Source of the DNA: Xiphydria camelus
Taxonomy: Eukaryota > Arthropoda > Insecta > Hymenoptera > Xiphydriidae
Assembly (NCBI GenBank): GCA_963678675.1
Contig: OY783200.1
Coordinates: 8,196,501-8,260,500 of the forward strand
Direction of reading: 5' to 3'
Length of the DNA: 64,000 bases
Both the position numbers and the translations under genes were made by a program. Numbering within the stretch: the first letter of the stretch is position 1; each line of letters begins with the position of its first letter. Positions 1-10,514 of this stretch are shown here, one piece after another. Under the pieces are notes generated by a model that saw only the letters and a program-made list of their open reading frames with translations, did no database searches and was not told where the DNA came from.

Positions 1-1484
1 GCGCAGTACGGCTTCCGGGCGAAGAGGTCCACCATAGACGCAATGATGCGGGTGAGGGAGTTTATGGAGACTGCCGGGGACGAGGGATGCGTTGTGGTGG
101 CCACTAGTGTGGACATCACAAACGCGTTCAACTCGATACCTTGGGATGGGATCCTGGCGCAGTTGCGAAGGAAGGCAGTCCCGCAGTACTTGGTCTCCTT
201 AGTGGAGGACTACCTGCGAGACAGGAGGGTAAGGTTCCGGGGTGAGGATGGAAAGGTCTACCACAAAGAAGTTAGGGCGGGGGTACCGCAGGGGTCGGTC
301 CTGGGCCCCCTGCTCTGGAACGTAGCCTTCGACTATGTCCTAGGAGTGGGGGTGAGACCGGGCTGCGATGTCATTGCATACGCGGATGACACGGTGGTCC
401 TCTGCAAGGGAAGGAGCATCAGGCGCGCCACAGCACTGGCAACGGAGCAGGTGGGGGCGGTGGTGTTCAGGATACGAGAGCTCGGATTGGAGGTGTCTGC
501 CAGCAAGACGTCAGCGATGGCCTTCGGTAGAAAGAACCTGATTGAGGGGGGGGTGGTTCTGGTGGGGGGGAGGCGGTGGAGGTTCGACCGATTCTCAAAT
601 ACCTGGGAGTTGTGTTTGACTATGCGCTTTCCTTCCGGAACCACTTCGCGGCGACGGAGGAAAAGACCGCGGCGGTGGTCCGCGCGCTATGGCGGATACT
701 GCCCAATATGAAGGGGCCGAGAGAAGCCAAGCGCCGGCTATATGCGGCGATGGTCAACGCGGTGATGCTCTACGGAGCCCCGGTTTGGAGTCACCGTCTG
801 GCCCTCAAAAGCTACCGAGGGCCCTTGCTGGCGATACAGAGAAGAATGGCCATCCGCACAATTCGCGGATACAGGACGATCTCGTTGGAGGCTGCGCTCG
901 TGTTGGCGAGGATCATCCCGGTACACGTTTTGGCCGAGAAGTTCCGGCGCACATACGAGCGCGTCAAGTTCCTCCGGGAGCGGGGAGAGGACAATCCGGA
1001 CAACCTGCGCGAGGTCTGGATGAGTTCCAAAAGGATGGCCATGGAACAGTGGAGAATCTCGTTGCGGGCGGATGGACTTCCGGGACAGAGGGTCAGGAGT
1101 GCCGTACTACCCGTATTCGATGAATGGATGAGCCGGAAGAGGGGCCAACTGAGCTACCACATGACCCAGCTGCTGAGCGGGCATGGGTGCTTTGGGGAAT
1201 TCCTGCACAAGATCAGGAAAGAGGAGACCCCGGGGTGCCATCACTGCAACGAGGAGATGGACACAACGGAGCACACCATGAGGGAGTGCCCCGCCTGGGA
1301 TGGGGAAAGGGCTGACCTCATGAGGGAGGCTGGACAAAACCTGACGTGGGAGGCGCTCATGCCTCTCATGCTCAGGAGAGATGAGGTCTGGAATGCGGTG
1401 GCGCTGTTCGCCACCAGGGTCCTGACCAGGAAAGAGGTGGCGGAAAGGGAGAGGGAGGCTGCGGGGCGTGGTGGATGGCGGTAG
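1..1484 (+). pseudogene. R1-like ORF2 fragment: reverse transcriptase and C-terminal zinc finger, frameshifted
   Basis: Frame 1 (1-~590) carries reverse transcriptase motifs: the catalytic aspartate of block A in VDITNAFNSIPW, the GVPQGSVLGPLLWN block and the YADD active-site box near 378-389. The frame then shifts near 560-600, and the rest of the protein (KYLGVVFDYALSF, later a CHHC...H...C finger near 1240-1290) continues in another frame to the stop at 1482-1484. Such a product would copy element RNA at a nicked target (target-primed reverse transcription). The frameshift, and the absence of the endonuclease from the window, mean this part cannot make the full protein. Similarity to 57463-60575 is strong throughout. 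The antisense reading frames here are shadows. Confidence 0.85.
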
Positions 1485-2124
1485 GCCCCATCCCCGCGGC
1501 CCCTCCCACCATGGAAAAGGGAGAGAGAGGAGAGGAGGAGGGGGGGGCCTGGCGAGCCTTCGGCTTGCCTTGCCCCCCATTGCCCGTTAAATAGGGCCAT
1601 AGGACACCCCGGGGCGCGACGATAGGGTCGTGCCCAGGTACTAAAGGGGTGGAGAGAGTGGCAGTACAAGACTGCAGACCAGGTGCAGAACTTCTAGTCA
1701 AACTAGTCAAACTATTATTAATTCATATACTTATTTATTCAATTACTTATTTATTTGTCGATCTATTTACACATCATTTATACTAAGTGTCGATCTATTT
1801 ACATATTTATTTATTTATTTACCTATTCATCGAAATGCACCTGAAGACCGGGAGATAGTGGCTTGGAGAGAGAGGGTGAATAGCCCAACCCAGGGGGGAG
1901 GTCATGAAGTATTTAGCCTAAGTGGTGAATAGTACCGTGAACTCCCCCTGATATGGGAGAGGCAGGATGGGGGTTTTAGTGGGTAGGGGGTCCCCCGCAT
2001 TGCACCGCAGGCAAAACACACTGCGGCGGGGGTTCTCGAGTCCCACACTACCTGGGCTCAGCCGGCCCGGGTGTGCGTAAAAAGCATTTTGTCCTCCTTA
2101 AAAAAAAAAAAAAAAAAAAAAAAA
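1..2124 (+). mobile_element. R1-clade non-LTR retrotransposon, 3' part (copy A)
   Basis: The window opens inside the reverse transcriptase of a non-LTR element and runs through its C-terminal domain (to 1484), a 3' UTR and a poly(A) tail at about 2099-2124. The 3' UTR ends with the same block (GTGTGCGT followed by AAAGCATTT, a CCTCC run and poly-A) as the complete element at 54885-61218, so both belong to one family. The start lies outside the window, so 5' completeness and the target-site duplication cannot be judged. Short T/A-rich repeats at about 1710-1830 (TTTATT and TTTAC units) lie in the UTR and are absent from the other copy. Confidence 0.85.
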
Positions 2125-2657
2125 GGCGGGCAGTTACAGGGTGTCGGATGCGGGCTTATTTTTATCCATTATGCTTATCATTTCTTATTCTTCACCGCAA
2201 TTTGGTTTCCTTGGTTCTGTGAGTTAGCGGTTGCTTCAATTAATTATTATTCGGCAAAGTGCCAGTTAATTTCTTCTCGCGGCCACATTGCAGGATTCGT
2301 ATGTCGGTGGCGTTTGCTGCTGAGATCTGCAAGGTGGAGCTCCGCCCCCTCTTCCGGGGTGGATGCTTTCGTGTATGGGTTCCGTGGGTAGTAGAGTGTT
2401 TACTCCTCCCGCCCATTTTCAGACGTGAGCTTTTCTCGGGACAGAGGGCGTCACAGCCAGTATCCCGGAAGGGAATCCGATTGTTCTGGCCTCATGAGCC
2501 TTCCGGGTTTCTCTTCGCTTCGGGATTGCGCGGCGAAAGCGGGGTTTAGTCGGTAGGGGGGGGCTTGCACCCTTGAGCCCCTGAGACCGGTACTCCTCCG
2601 GGTCTGCTCAACCCGGGGCGGCGATAATCGCTTCCCCGCTTAAAAAAAAAAAAAAAA
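2125..2657 (+). mobile_element. 3' tail of a second R1-like non-LTR element
   Basis: Directly after the first poly-A comes about 515 bp of GC-rich sequence ending in another A-run (2641-2657). Its last 130 bp share layout with the copy A 3' UTR: a GTAGGGGG run, a CTTGCACCC block, and a CCGGGT...ACCCGG stem just before the tail. I read it as the 3' UTR of a different, related family, with no coding sequence left. Small reading frames inside it do not resemble known proteins. Two poly-A ended pieces head to tail suggest insertion of one element next to, or inside, another. Confidence 0.55.
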
Positions 2658-3356
2658 GGGAAAGTGGGGCGGCTTCGTACAAGGGGCACATCCATACAGT
2701 AGCGATATCTTACCTATCCGATACATAAATAAGAATATGTTTAGATATGTGCGTAACTCTTATACTATGTTATTCGCCCGCGGAGATTGACAGCAGTAAG
2801 TTCGAAGCACGCGGCAGAGCAGGACGGAAGGCTTCTTGGCAACACGTGAGTAATTTTTGCACTTAACCTAAAATTCGATTATTTGTAAAAGATTAGTACA
2901 AAAGTAAATAAATGTTTTATTTTAGATTAACGAGAGGTAATAATCTTGTGTTTTTATTATCAGTTTTGGATTGAATTCAGTAGTTTTTAATAATTATAAT
3001 TGACAAGTATTTCGTGAGGTTTGGGGTACATTCGTACATAGGTAGTAGGGGCAGATTCGTACTGTACGAATGTACCCCTTAGCTGGAATATGTAGTAGGT
3101 ATAAGATATGTTTTTGTCACTCAGTGCCAAATACTCGGTTTTACGGGCTTCCTCGACGCATGTAAAATGACGTTTTACGCACAAATGTGGAAAAGGTTGC
3201 ACAGTGCATAAAGTAACATATGCAATGCGTAAAGTAACCTATGCAGTGCGTAAAGTAAAAGTAACTTGAAGTCGGCAGTCAGTGTGTCCAACTCCACGCA
3301 TTCGCTCATGCGCAGCACAACTACACAGCTGCCGCAAAACCACAACCTAACCTAAC
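2658..3356. other. No gene seen; short tandem repeat
   Basis: This AT-rich stretch has no convincing coding potential. At about 3198-3262 a unit of roughly 24 bp (ATGC..TGCGTAAAGTAAC) is repeated two to three times. Two tandem CCTAA units near 3346-3356 resemble the insect telomere repeat but are too few to mean anything. Confidence 0.5.
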
Positions 3357-3645
3357 TTAACCCATTCACTGCCGCTGTCGCTTAGGTCGCTTAGAAGCGT
3401 CAGCGGATGAGTTGCGCGGGTGCCGCTGTCGCTTATAAGCGTTCTATTCCAGTCAGGCTTGAACTGGGCACTGCGGTTACATGTGCATATGTAGGCTGAC
3501 ACTTGAGTAAAGGTACTTTGGCGTAAACGTGCACGCGGTTCGGAATTTTGACGATTTTTATATATTTTGTTATTGTTAGAATTATTGACTTGAAGTTGGC
3601 ATGGGACAAAATGTATCTAAATTAGAGCGGCAGTGAATGTGTTAA
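3357..3645. mobile_element. TTAA-flanked MITE
   Basis: TTAA at 3357-3360 is followed by CCCATTCACTGCCGC. The other end reads GCGGCAGTGAATGTG before TTAA at 3642-3645, so the ends form an inverted repeat of about 18 bp bounded by TTAA, the target used by piggyBac and Kolobok transposases. There is no coding sequence. Similar ends (ACA[CT]GTTCGCTGCC type) occur at 18757, 19436 and 44824. Inside, short GTCGCTTA motifs recur three times near the left end. Confidence 0.7.
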
Positions 3646-3933
3646 AATTCTTTGTTTGTTTATTTATTTTCTTTTACTTTAAAAAATACTTTTTTGTCAT
3701 TTGGGGGGCTCCGCCCCCTCCAACCCCCCCGCCGACCACCCCTCCAACACCCCGCCCCGAACAACACCCTGCCCCGAACCCTGTGAACCTAGTATTTGAC
3801 ACTTAGTGACAAAAAATAGAATTCGTCATTCGGGCGTTCGCGCCGTTTTTAACTCGTGTGGTGGAAACTTCACACTCGTTAAAAAACGGCGCTTCACGCC
3901 CTCATAACGAAAATAACTATTTTGTTTAGAACG
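3646..3933. other. GC-rich block and short inverted repeat
   Basis: 3700-3785 is a C-rich block beginning with a GGGGGGCTCCGCCCCC palindrome. At 3832-3900 a hairpin-forming inverted repeat pairs GGGCGTTCGCGCCGTTTTTA with TAAAAAACGGCGCTTCACGC. It may be the end of the pogo-like element that follows, but no target duplication was found. Confidence 0.4.
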
Positions 3934-4211
3934 ACAATGGTGAGAAATTATAAGAAGAAGGGGACGAGGGGTAGAGCAGTAAATGAAGAGGCGATGTCTT
4001 GTGCTATTAAAGACGTCTTAAACAACAAAAATTGTCCTACAGAAAATCTGCAGAAAAGTATGGTATTAAGCCTTCAACTCTCGCAACTCGCATTAAGACA
4101 ATACGAAAAAAGGCTGCTGATGATGAGCATGGTACTTCTAAACGTACTTTCTTCTCTAAATATGCATCATGTCAAGTATTTTCAAACGAAGAAGAGTGTC
4201 TTAAATAAGTA

Positions 4212-5140
4212 GGGGAATGTCGTCAGGGTCGGCCTGTCGTCTAGGTCGGCCATTTACGATATTTCAGCTTATAAAACTAGTTTCAACTATCTGCAAGCGT
4301 GGTAAAACTTCTATTGATAACAGCAAACTTTTCGTGGCAACACGGAGTTTGAAGCGTGAAATTAAAACGTGTTGCGCACTCAGTGACTTGGGAAGGACGA
4401 AAAAAGTTTTCCAGTATCAGTGAATACGGTACCAGAACTTGAAGCTAAAACATGCAATCGTCAAAGTAAGCATATAAGTGTGTCATGTGGTTATCCTTTA
4501 GGAATAAACCAAGAGGATAATTCAATTTGATAATCCGTTTGGTTGTGGTGTGATGCGATGTGGTCCTGGTGTTTGTCGTCAAGGTTGGACCATTTGTGTA
4601 GTCAGGGTTGGCCACCGTGACTTTTTTTCTTTTCAGAGTAATAACAACACTTCGTCATTTTTTGATGCTACGAAACGTTAAAAACGAGGTCGTCCACCCA
4701 AAAAAGTGCAGAAAAAGCCCTCTTCGGATGAAGACGAGGACTTTTGCCTCATCTGTTTGGAAGCGATGTCTCATCGCTTGAATAGTAACAATTCCGTTGC
4801 ATGCATTGAATGCAAAAGAGAAGTGCATTTGAAGTGCGCGAAAATGACGACCAACTACTTCATTTGTCAAAACTGCGATTCAGAATAATTTAGCGCCTAT
4901 ATTTCGTCGATTTTCAGCGGCTGGCCAACCTAGACAGCACTGGCCAACCTTGACAGTATTTCTAATTTTTAAAAAATACCCATTTCTTTTTAATTTTTCA
5001 TCCAATCAATTCGTAATACCTCGGAAAAGTTTTCTTTTTTCCGGACCTTTCTAAAGATGCGCAGTAATTATAATAATTCTTTTTTACATGGAAATTATGG
5101 GCAAAAGTCAAAACTATGGCCAACCCTGACGACATTCCTC
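4212..5140. mobile_element. Small pogo-type transposon nested in the pogo-like gene
   Basis: Ends are GGGGAATGTCGTCAGGGT on the left and the complement of GAGGAATGTCGTCAGGGT on the right, flanked by TA at 4210-4211 and 5141-5142. If the insert and one TA are taken out, the host transposase frame runs on across the site, which fixes the boundary. Variants of the GTCAGGGTTGGCC motif recur near 4226, 4240, 4577, 4601, 4919, 4945 and 5117, so both ends carry several subterminal copies, probably transposase-binding sites. The central part retains only the C-terminal end of a transposase (4683-4888), making this an internally deleted derivative. Confidence 0.75.
4683..4888 (+). pseudogene. PHD-like zinc-finger C-terminus of a pogo-like transposase
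   Basis: The reading frame opens with an AT-hook-like RGRPPK, then an acidic SSDEDED stretch and a zinc-finger pattern: CLIC, then CIEC, HLKC and finally CQNC before the stop at 4886-4888. The spacing matches the PHD-like fingers that end many insect pogo-type transposases. Upstream catalytic sequence is missing, so this is the C-terminal scrap left in the deleted element at 4212-5140. Whether the finger binds histone or DNA cannot be told. Confidence 0.55.
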
Positions 5141-6735
5141 TACATTATAGATTGTTCTAAAATGCATTATGGATTGACATGTATACAGGTACGAAAACTT
5201 GCATATGAATTTGCAAAAACAAATAACCTTACATATCCTCCTACATGGGATGAAAATGAGATAGCGGGAAAAGATTGGTTAGCAAGTTTTCGTAAACATA
5301 ATACGAACTTGAGTTTACGCAAACCCGAGAATACAAGTGCTGCCAGATCATTTGGATTTAACAAAATAGCCGTAAAGGAATTTTTTCAAAACCTCGAAAA
5401 TATTTATCAAAGATATAAGTTTACCGCAGATCGTATTTTAAATTTTGACGAATCTGGAATATCGACAGTATTGAGCACGCCTAAAGTATTGGCAGACAAA
5501 ACTCAAAAACAGATTGGACAGCTTGTTTCTGCAGAAAGAGAGCTGGTAACCTTCGGTGGTATTATATCAGCAAGTGGAAATACAATACCGCCACTATTTG
5601 TGTTTCCTCGAGTTCATTACAAAGAATACTTTATAGAAGGGGCCCCGGAAGGCAGTCTTGGAGTTGCCACTAAGAGTGGTTGGATAAATTCTCAAATTTT
5701 TATTGATGTCTTGAAACATATTCAAAAGTTTACCTTGTGTACAAAAGATCAACCAATTTTACTTATGTACGACAACCATGAAAGTCATGTAACCATCGAA
5801 GCCATCAACTTTGCTCGCGATATAATGGGATTGTTTATCTTTCTTTTCCACCACACACAACTCACCGCCTCCAACCACTAGACGTTGGAGTATTCAGCCC
5901 TTTTAAGTCAAAGCTCAAAACAGCATTTAACGACTGGCATGTATCCAATCCAGGAAAAACTCTCAATATCTACAATATTCCCAAACTAGCAAAAATAGCT
6001 TATTTTGAATCGTTCACCACTAAAAATATTACCAGTGCTTTTCAACGGCCAGGAATATGGCCCTTTAACCAATTGGCTTTCCGCGACGATGATTTTGCAC
6101 CTATCCAAGTTTATCAATCAGAGCCTGAAACGGTCACAGACGAGAATGCTATTGAAACAACTGCTGAGAAAGTCATTTCTCCAAGTCAACCAATGATATC
6201 TAATGATGTTTCTACGTCGACGTTGCTACAACCATTAGATCCTAATATTTATATGGCATCGACGTCCAAAGGCGTAACAACACCGGAGATGATTCGACCA
6301 TATCCAAAAATTATTTTTAAAAAATCAACCAAAAAGAGGTAGACAACCAGGAAAATCTAGAATCTATACGAATACCCCTGAAAAGAAAAGACTCGAAGAG
6401 ATAGAAAAGACTAAGGAAATGAAAAGAAAAGACCAAGAAAGAAGAGCCAAAGCTCGAGAAACGAAGCGTGCTTTAAAGTTTTTAGCTGATACAGATTCCA
6501 AGAAAGTAAAAAGAAGGGAAAAAACTGTACAGACTGATAGTAGTGCTAATGAAAAACAGATGGTGATATTAATTTAAGAGAAAGCTCGGCGTCAAATAGA
6601 TATTGACTTGTCTAAAGAAGGCGGTGAAGAAGAAGATGATGCTCCAGTTTCCAGCAATTCAGAAAACAAACAAGAGTCTTATGTTAGTTAAATTTGAAAA
6701 GAAAAGAACTGTTTTTTATTATGTTGGACAAGTAA

Positions 6736-9700
6736 TCGAACATTACATAGGGATTCTAGGGATGGACTTCATCACCAGATTTGGAGTCTCCATCGACGGA
6801 TCTGCGAATTCGTAGACTTCGAATGAAACCGGCAAAACGTATTCGTTTCTCTGTCCCGACGAGCTCGACGAACCACGCGAAGAGCAGTGTCACGGGATCG
6901 CCGAGCTTTCTCCGGATGAGGCGAAGGAGCTCGACAGTCTCTTGCAGCACGAGATCCCGAGAGTCTCGGGAAAGACCGGGTGCACGGGACTAATCGAGCA
7001 CCGTATCGACGTCCAAGGGCATGCGGCCATCAAACAACGATATTACCTTGTGTCACCACCCGTGCGAGAAGCCATGTACGTAGAGGTCGATCGGATGCTC
7101 GCGGAGGGAATCATCGAGCCATCCACCAGCGAATGGTCATCGCCGATCGTGATGGTACGGAAACCAAGTGGCAAATATCGCTTCTGCTTGGATTTTCGAA
7201 AAGTCAACGCGGTATCGAAGAAAGACGCCTATCCGCTGCCCTACATGGAAGGCATCCTGACCAAACTGCGAGCTGTACGATACATCTCGACGATCGATTT
7301 GTGCCAGGCGTACCACCAAATCCCGCTGGAAGAGTCTAGCAAGGAAGTGACGGCGTTCACGGTTCCGGGAAGAGGACTCTTTCAGTTTCGGAGGATGCCG
7401 TTTGGACTCTCGGGTGCGCCGGCAACGTTTCAGCGTTTGCTAGACAGACTAATCGGTCCGGAGATGGAACCGTATGCCTTCGCCTACCTCGACGATATCA
7501 TCATCGTGACGCCCAGGTTCGGCGAACATCTCAAATGGCTGCAGATCGTACTGCGAAAAATCGAGGGGGCTGGATTAGCCATCAACCCGGAAAAATGCGA
7601 GTTCTGCCACGACGAGGTACGATATCTGGGATTCCGCGTGAACCAAGACAGGTTACAGACGGATCCCGAGAAAATCGAGCCGATCCGGGCGTATCCACCA
7701 CCGAAGAATCTTCGCCAGCTACGACGGTTTCTCGGAATGACCTCGTGGTATCGACGGTTCATCCCAAGCTTCGCGGAGAGATCGACGCCGCTGACGGGAT
7801 TGCTAAAGAAGAACGTGCGGTGGCAGTGGGGAAGCGAACAAGAAGAAGCGTTCCTCGATTTGAAAAATGCCATCATGACGTCGCCAGTCTTGTCACCGCC
7901 AGATTTCTCGCTTCCGTTCGTCCTACAGACGGACGCGAGCGACTACGGTCTAGGAGCCGTACTCACGCAGAACCTCGATAATGTCGAGCACGTCATCGCG
8001 TTCGCGAGCCGAACCTTGACGAACGCCGAAAGAAATTATAGCACGACGGAGAAGGAATGCCTCGGAGTCGTGTGGGCCATCAGGAAGTTCCGCCAATACG
8101 TCGAGGGATTCAAATTCACGGTAGTCACGGATCACAGTAGCCTACGGTGGCTACATAATTTGAAAAGCCCTGACGGGAGACTCGCGCGATGGGCCCTCGA
8201 ATTACTCCAGTACGATTACGAAGTCGTCCATCGGAAAGGGGCATTGCATCACGTACCAGATGCATTATCACGGATGTTCGAGCCAGACACATCGATGGAC
8301 ATCGCGACAATCGAAGAAGACCTCGTACCCCCCGCGCTCTCGACACGAGAGAAGTGGTACGATCGGCGGATCGAACACGTTCGACGATTCCCAACGAGTA
8401 ACGCCGGATGGAAAGTCGAGAACGACCAACTATACCGATATTGTCCAAAGGCCTTTCTAGATCTGATAATGCCGGATTTGAACGCCTGGAAATTAGTCGT
8501 TCCGCCGAAGTTACGAGAAGACATCCTCGAGGAGGTACACGACGACCCGCAAGCCGGCCATCTCGGAGTTGCGAAAACGTATCTTCGGGCTCGAGATAAT
8601 TATTACTGGCCCGGGATGCACCAGGACATCGCCGAATATGTGCAACGATGCATCCCCTGCCAAAAGACGAAAGTAGAGCAGCGATCACCGGCCGGATTGA
8701 TGGGTCAGCGCAGTGTGCACGGCCCGTGGAAAGTCGTAGCGGCCGACGTTATGGGTCCGCTACCAAGGAGTCCGAATGGATATAAATACGTGCTCGTGTT
8801 TCTCGACTTGCACAGCAAGTGGATCGAGTGCGTACCACTGCGCGCTGCCACGGGGAAGCTCGTCCTCAGTAGGCACATTCTGTACGGTCGTTCGTGGGCG
8901 TTCGTTCGTGGCGTTCGTACAACCGCCCTGAATAACACGGGCGTTCGTCGGGCGGTCCTACGAACGCCATCGAACGACCGTACAGAATGTGCCTACTGGG
9001 CTCTCGAACGGGAGATCATTTACCGCTGGGGCTGCCCGGATACGTTTTTAACGGATAACGGGACGGAGTTCGTAAACAAGCAGATCAAGAATTATCTGAA
9101 AGGATTCGGCATCCACTTTGCGACCCTCCCTACGTATCACCCGCAGGCGAACCCCGTGGAGCGGATTAACCGAACGCTCAAGAGCATGATCGCCGCGTAC
9201 ACGGAGAATCATCGACGCTGGGACGACCACCTACACCAGCTACAATTCGCATATAACACGGCGGTTCATACGACCCTGAAGACGAGCCCAGCCTTCATAA
9301 ACTTCGGACGAACACCGGCACCACCTCGTTTCGCGAGGCGACTGATCGAGGGCAAGATCGATATCTCGACGCCGGATACACAGGACTGGGTAGATCGGAT
9401 GCTACGAATGTCCGAAATTCACGATGTCGTTTTAGAGTACCTCGAGGAAGCGCACGACAGACAAGCGAAGTACTACAACCGCGGTCGCCGCGACGTCACG
9501 TACGCAGAAGGGGACGTCGTCTGGAAGAGATCGCACGTGCTATCTTCGGGAGCGCAGGGAATTGCGTCGAAACTTGCGCCGAAATTCGAGGGGCCGTACC
9601 GAATCGCGAAAGTTTTATCGCGTCGTACATGCGAACTCGCGGATCTGCGAGGCAAATCGATCGGAAAGCAGCACGTGGCGGATCTAAAACTTGCGCACAT

Positions 9701-9788
9701 CGACGACGTTCCGACACGACTGCAAGTAGCGCCGAGAGCGAGCGACCCTTCTCGTAACCGCGATCAGCCTCGACGGCATCGAGGATAG
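6736..9788 (+). pseudogene. pol: Gypsy pol: protease end, reverse transcriptase, RNase H, integrase
   Basis: After a protease remnant and an in-frame TAG at 6813-6815, the frame is open from 6816 to 9788. Visible in order: reverse transcriptase (DFRKVNAVSKKDAYPLP, the GLSGAPATFQR block, the YLDD active site near 7486), RNase H (TDASDYGLGAVL), an integrase HHCC zinc domain (H..H near 8541-8562, C..C in CIPCQKT near 8658) and the integrase core (AADVMGPLP, TDNGTEF, and a glutamate in NPVERINRTLK). The enzyme would copy and insert the retroelement. A 132-bp MITE (8867-8998) sits between the first and second catalytic aspartates without breaking the frame, which very probably disables the integrase core. 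Confidence 0.85.
8867..8998. mobile_element. 132-bp MITE inserted in the integrase core
   Basis: The ends are near-perfect inverted repeats of about 38 bp starting CAGTAGGCACATTCTGTACG. The centre is rich in GTTCGT and CGAACG words. At 132 bp (44 codons) it adds no stop and keeps the integrase frame. No clear target-site duplication is visible, so the superfamily is open; short CAGT-ended MITEs of this kind are often hAT- or P-type. Confidence 0.75.
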
Positions 9789-9959
9789 CGCTAAAACGAG
9801 CGGCATCGGTGGTAGTACCCCGATGAGGAAGACAGAACGACACGTCCGCGGCGAACGGCGAAGACTTAATTCTGGATCGCCGAGGCCCCGAGACTAGTCG
9901 TTGCTAGGAATTAAGTACACAGAACAAACATTACTATTCGCCTCCCTTAATACAGAGAC

Positions 9960-10514
9960 ATGGAGGACGAAGCCAGAGACCTCTCGCCACTGATCGCCGC
10001 CGATTCGTTCGAGCCGCCAGTGGGGGGGAATACGATCCCGATCAGGATCCACGTCCCGCGCAACTACCTCGAGCGGGCACTCGGATACGGCAGAGGATCC
10101 GCGGCATCGACGACGACGCGGCAGGCCACGAACGTGGCAACTCAAACACCGACGGTGAGAGCGACTAGCCCCAACGACGTGGCCACGCAGACGCCGCGAC
10201 CAAGGGTCGATATATCGCGTCCCATAGATATGGCGACGCAAACGCCACGTCCGAGGGAGCGCGTGTCGCGGGCAACCGAGGTGGAAACGATGCCGAGGGG
10301 CCGGGTCTTAACCCCGACGGTGGTGCGGAAGCACCCCGGGAAGGGCGGCGAATTAAAAAACGCCATGGAGACGGCGAAGGGGTGCGCGAACTGTTTCACC
10401 CGCGGCCACGGATGGGCTTATTGTAAGAAGGCGCTGCGGGAGGACTTCTGCCGGGTCTGCGACCGGCAGAATGTGACTTCTCGCAGTTGCCCATCCTGCC
10501 GCCAACGGAAGTAA
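9960..10514 (+). CDS. Downstream gypsy ORF with gag-like zinc knuckles
   Basis: An intact 184-codon ORF lies between pol and the polypurine tract. The ATG at 9960 follows a 170-bp spacer. The N-terminal half is acidic, then proline/arginine-rich with three degenerate repeats built on VATQTP or MATQTP (residues about 60-100). The C-terminal 50 residues hold a cysteine/histidine cluster (CANCFTRGHGWAYC, then CRVC and CPSC). That pattern resembles the nucleic-acid-binding end of insect gypsy gag proteins rather than an envelope: no signal peptide or membrane segment is seen. Having it after pol is unusual. It could be an accessory nucleocapsid-like protein or a relocated gag fragment. Confidence 0.6.
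   Translation: MEDEARDLSPLIAADSFEPPVGGNTIPIRIHVPRNYLERALGYGRGSAASTTTRQATNVATQTPTVRATSPNDVATQTPRPRVDISRPIDMATQTPRPRERVSRATEVETMPRGRVLTPTVVRKHPGKGGELKNAMETAKGCANCFTRGHGWAYCKKALREDFCRVCDRQNVTSRSCPSCRQRK

Larger units (their letters stand above)
3934..6735 (+). pseudogene. pogo-like transposase, split by an insertion and frameshifted
   Basis: The start MVRNYKKKGTRG (3934) is typical of insect pogo-like transposases with a psq-type DNA-binding domain. Coding then shifts frame near 4053. After the insertion at 4212-5142 it resumes with the DDE domain: NFDESG near 5445, LLMYDNHESH near 5760 and, in another frame near 5840, PPHTTHRLQPLDVG. The tail (to about 6735) is lysine-rich and ends in a KFEKKRTVFYYVGQ block seen at the end of this family. 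The protein would cut and join TA-flanked ends. At least two frameshifts and several stops (for example 6340-6342) make it inactive. The 3' end is cut off by the gypsy element at about 6736. Confidence 0.75.

Noticed and set aside
1107..1710. Overlapping minus-strand frames at the end of R1 copy A
   Set aside because: Shadows of ORF2 and a G-rich 3' UTR.
3346..3356. Insect telomeric (CCTAA)n
   Set aside because: Only two units; common chance motif.
3700..3905. Helitron end
   Set aside because: There is a C-rich block and a hairpin, but no TC start, CTRR end or Rep/helicase sequence.
8125..8688. 187-codon minus-strand frame over gypsy pol
   Set aside because: It mirrors the TCG/CGA-rich sense codons of RNase H and integrase; no protein features.
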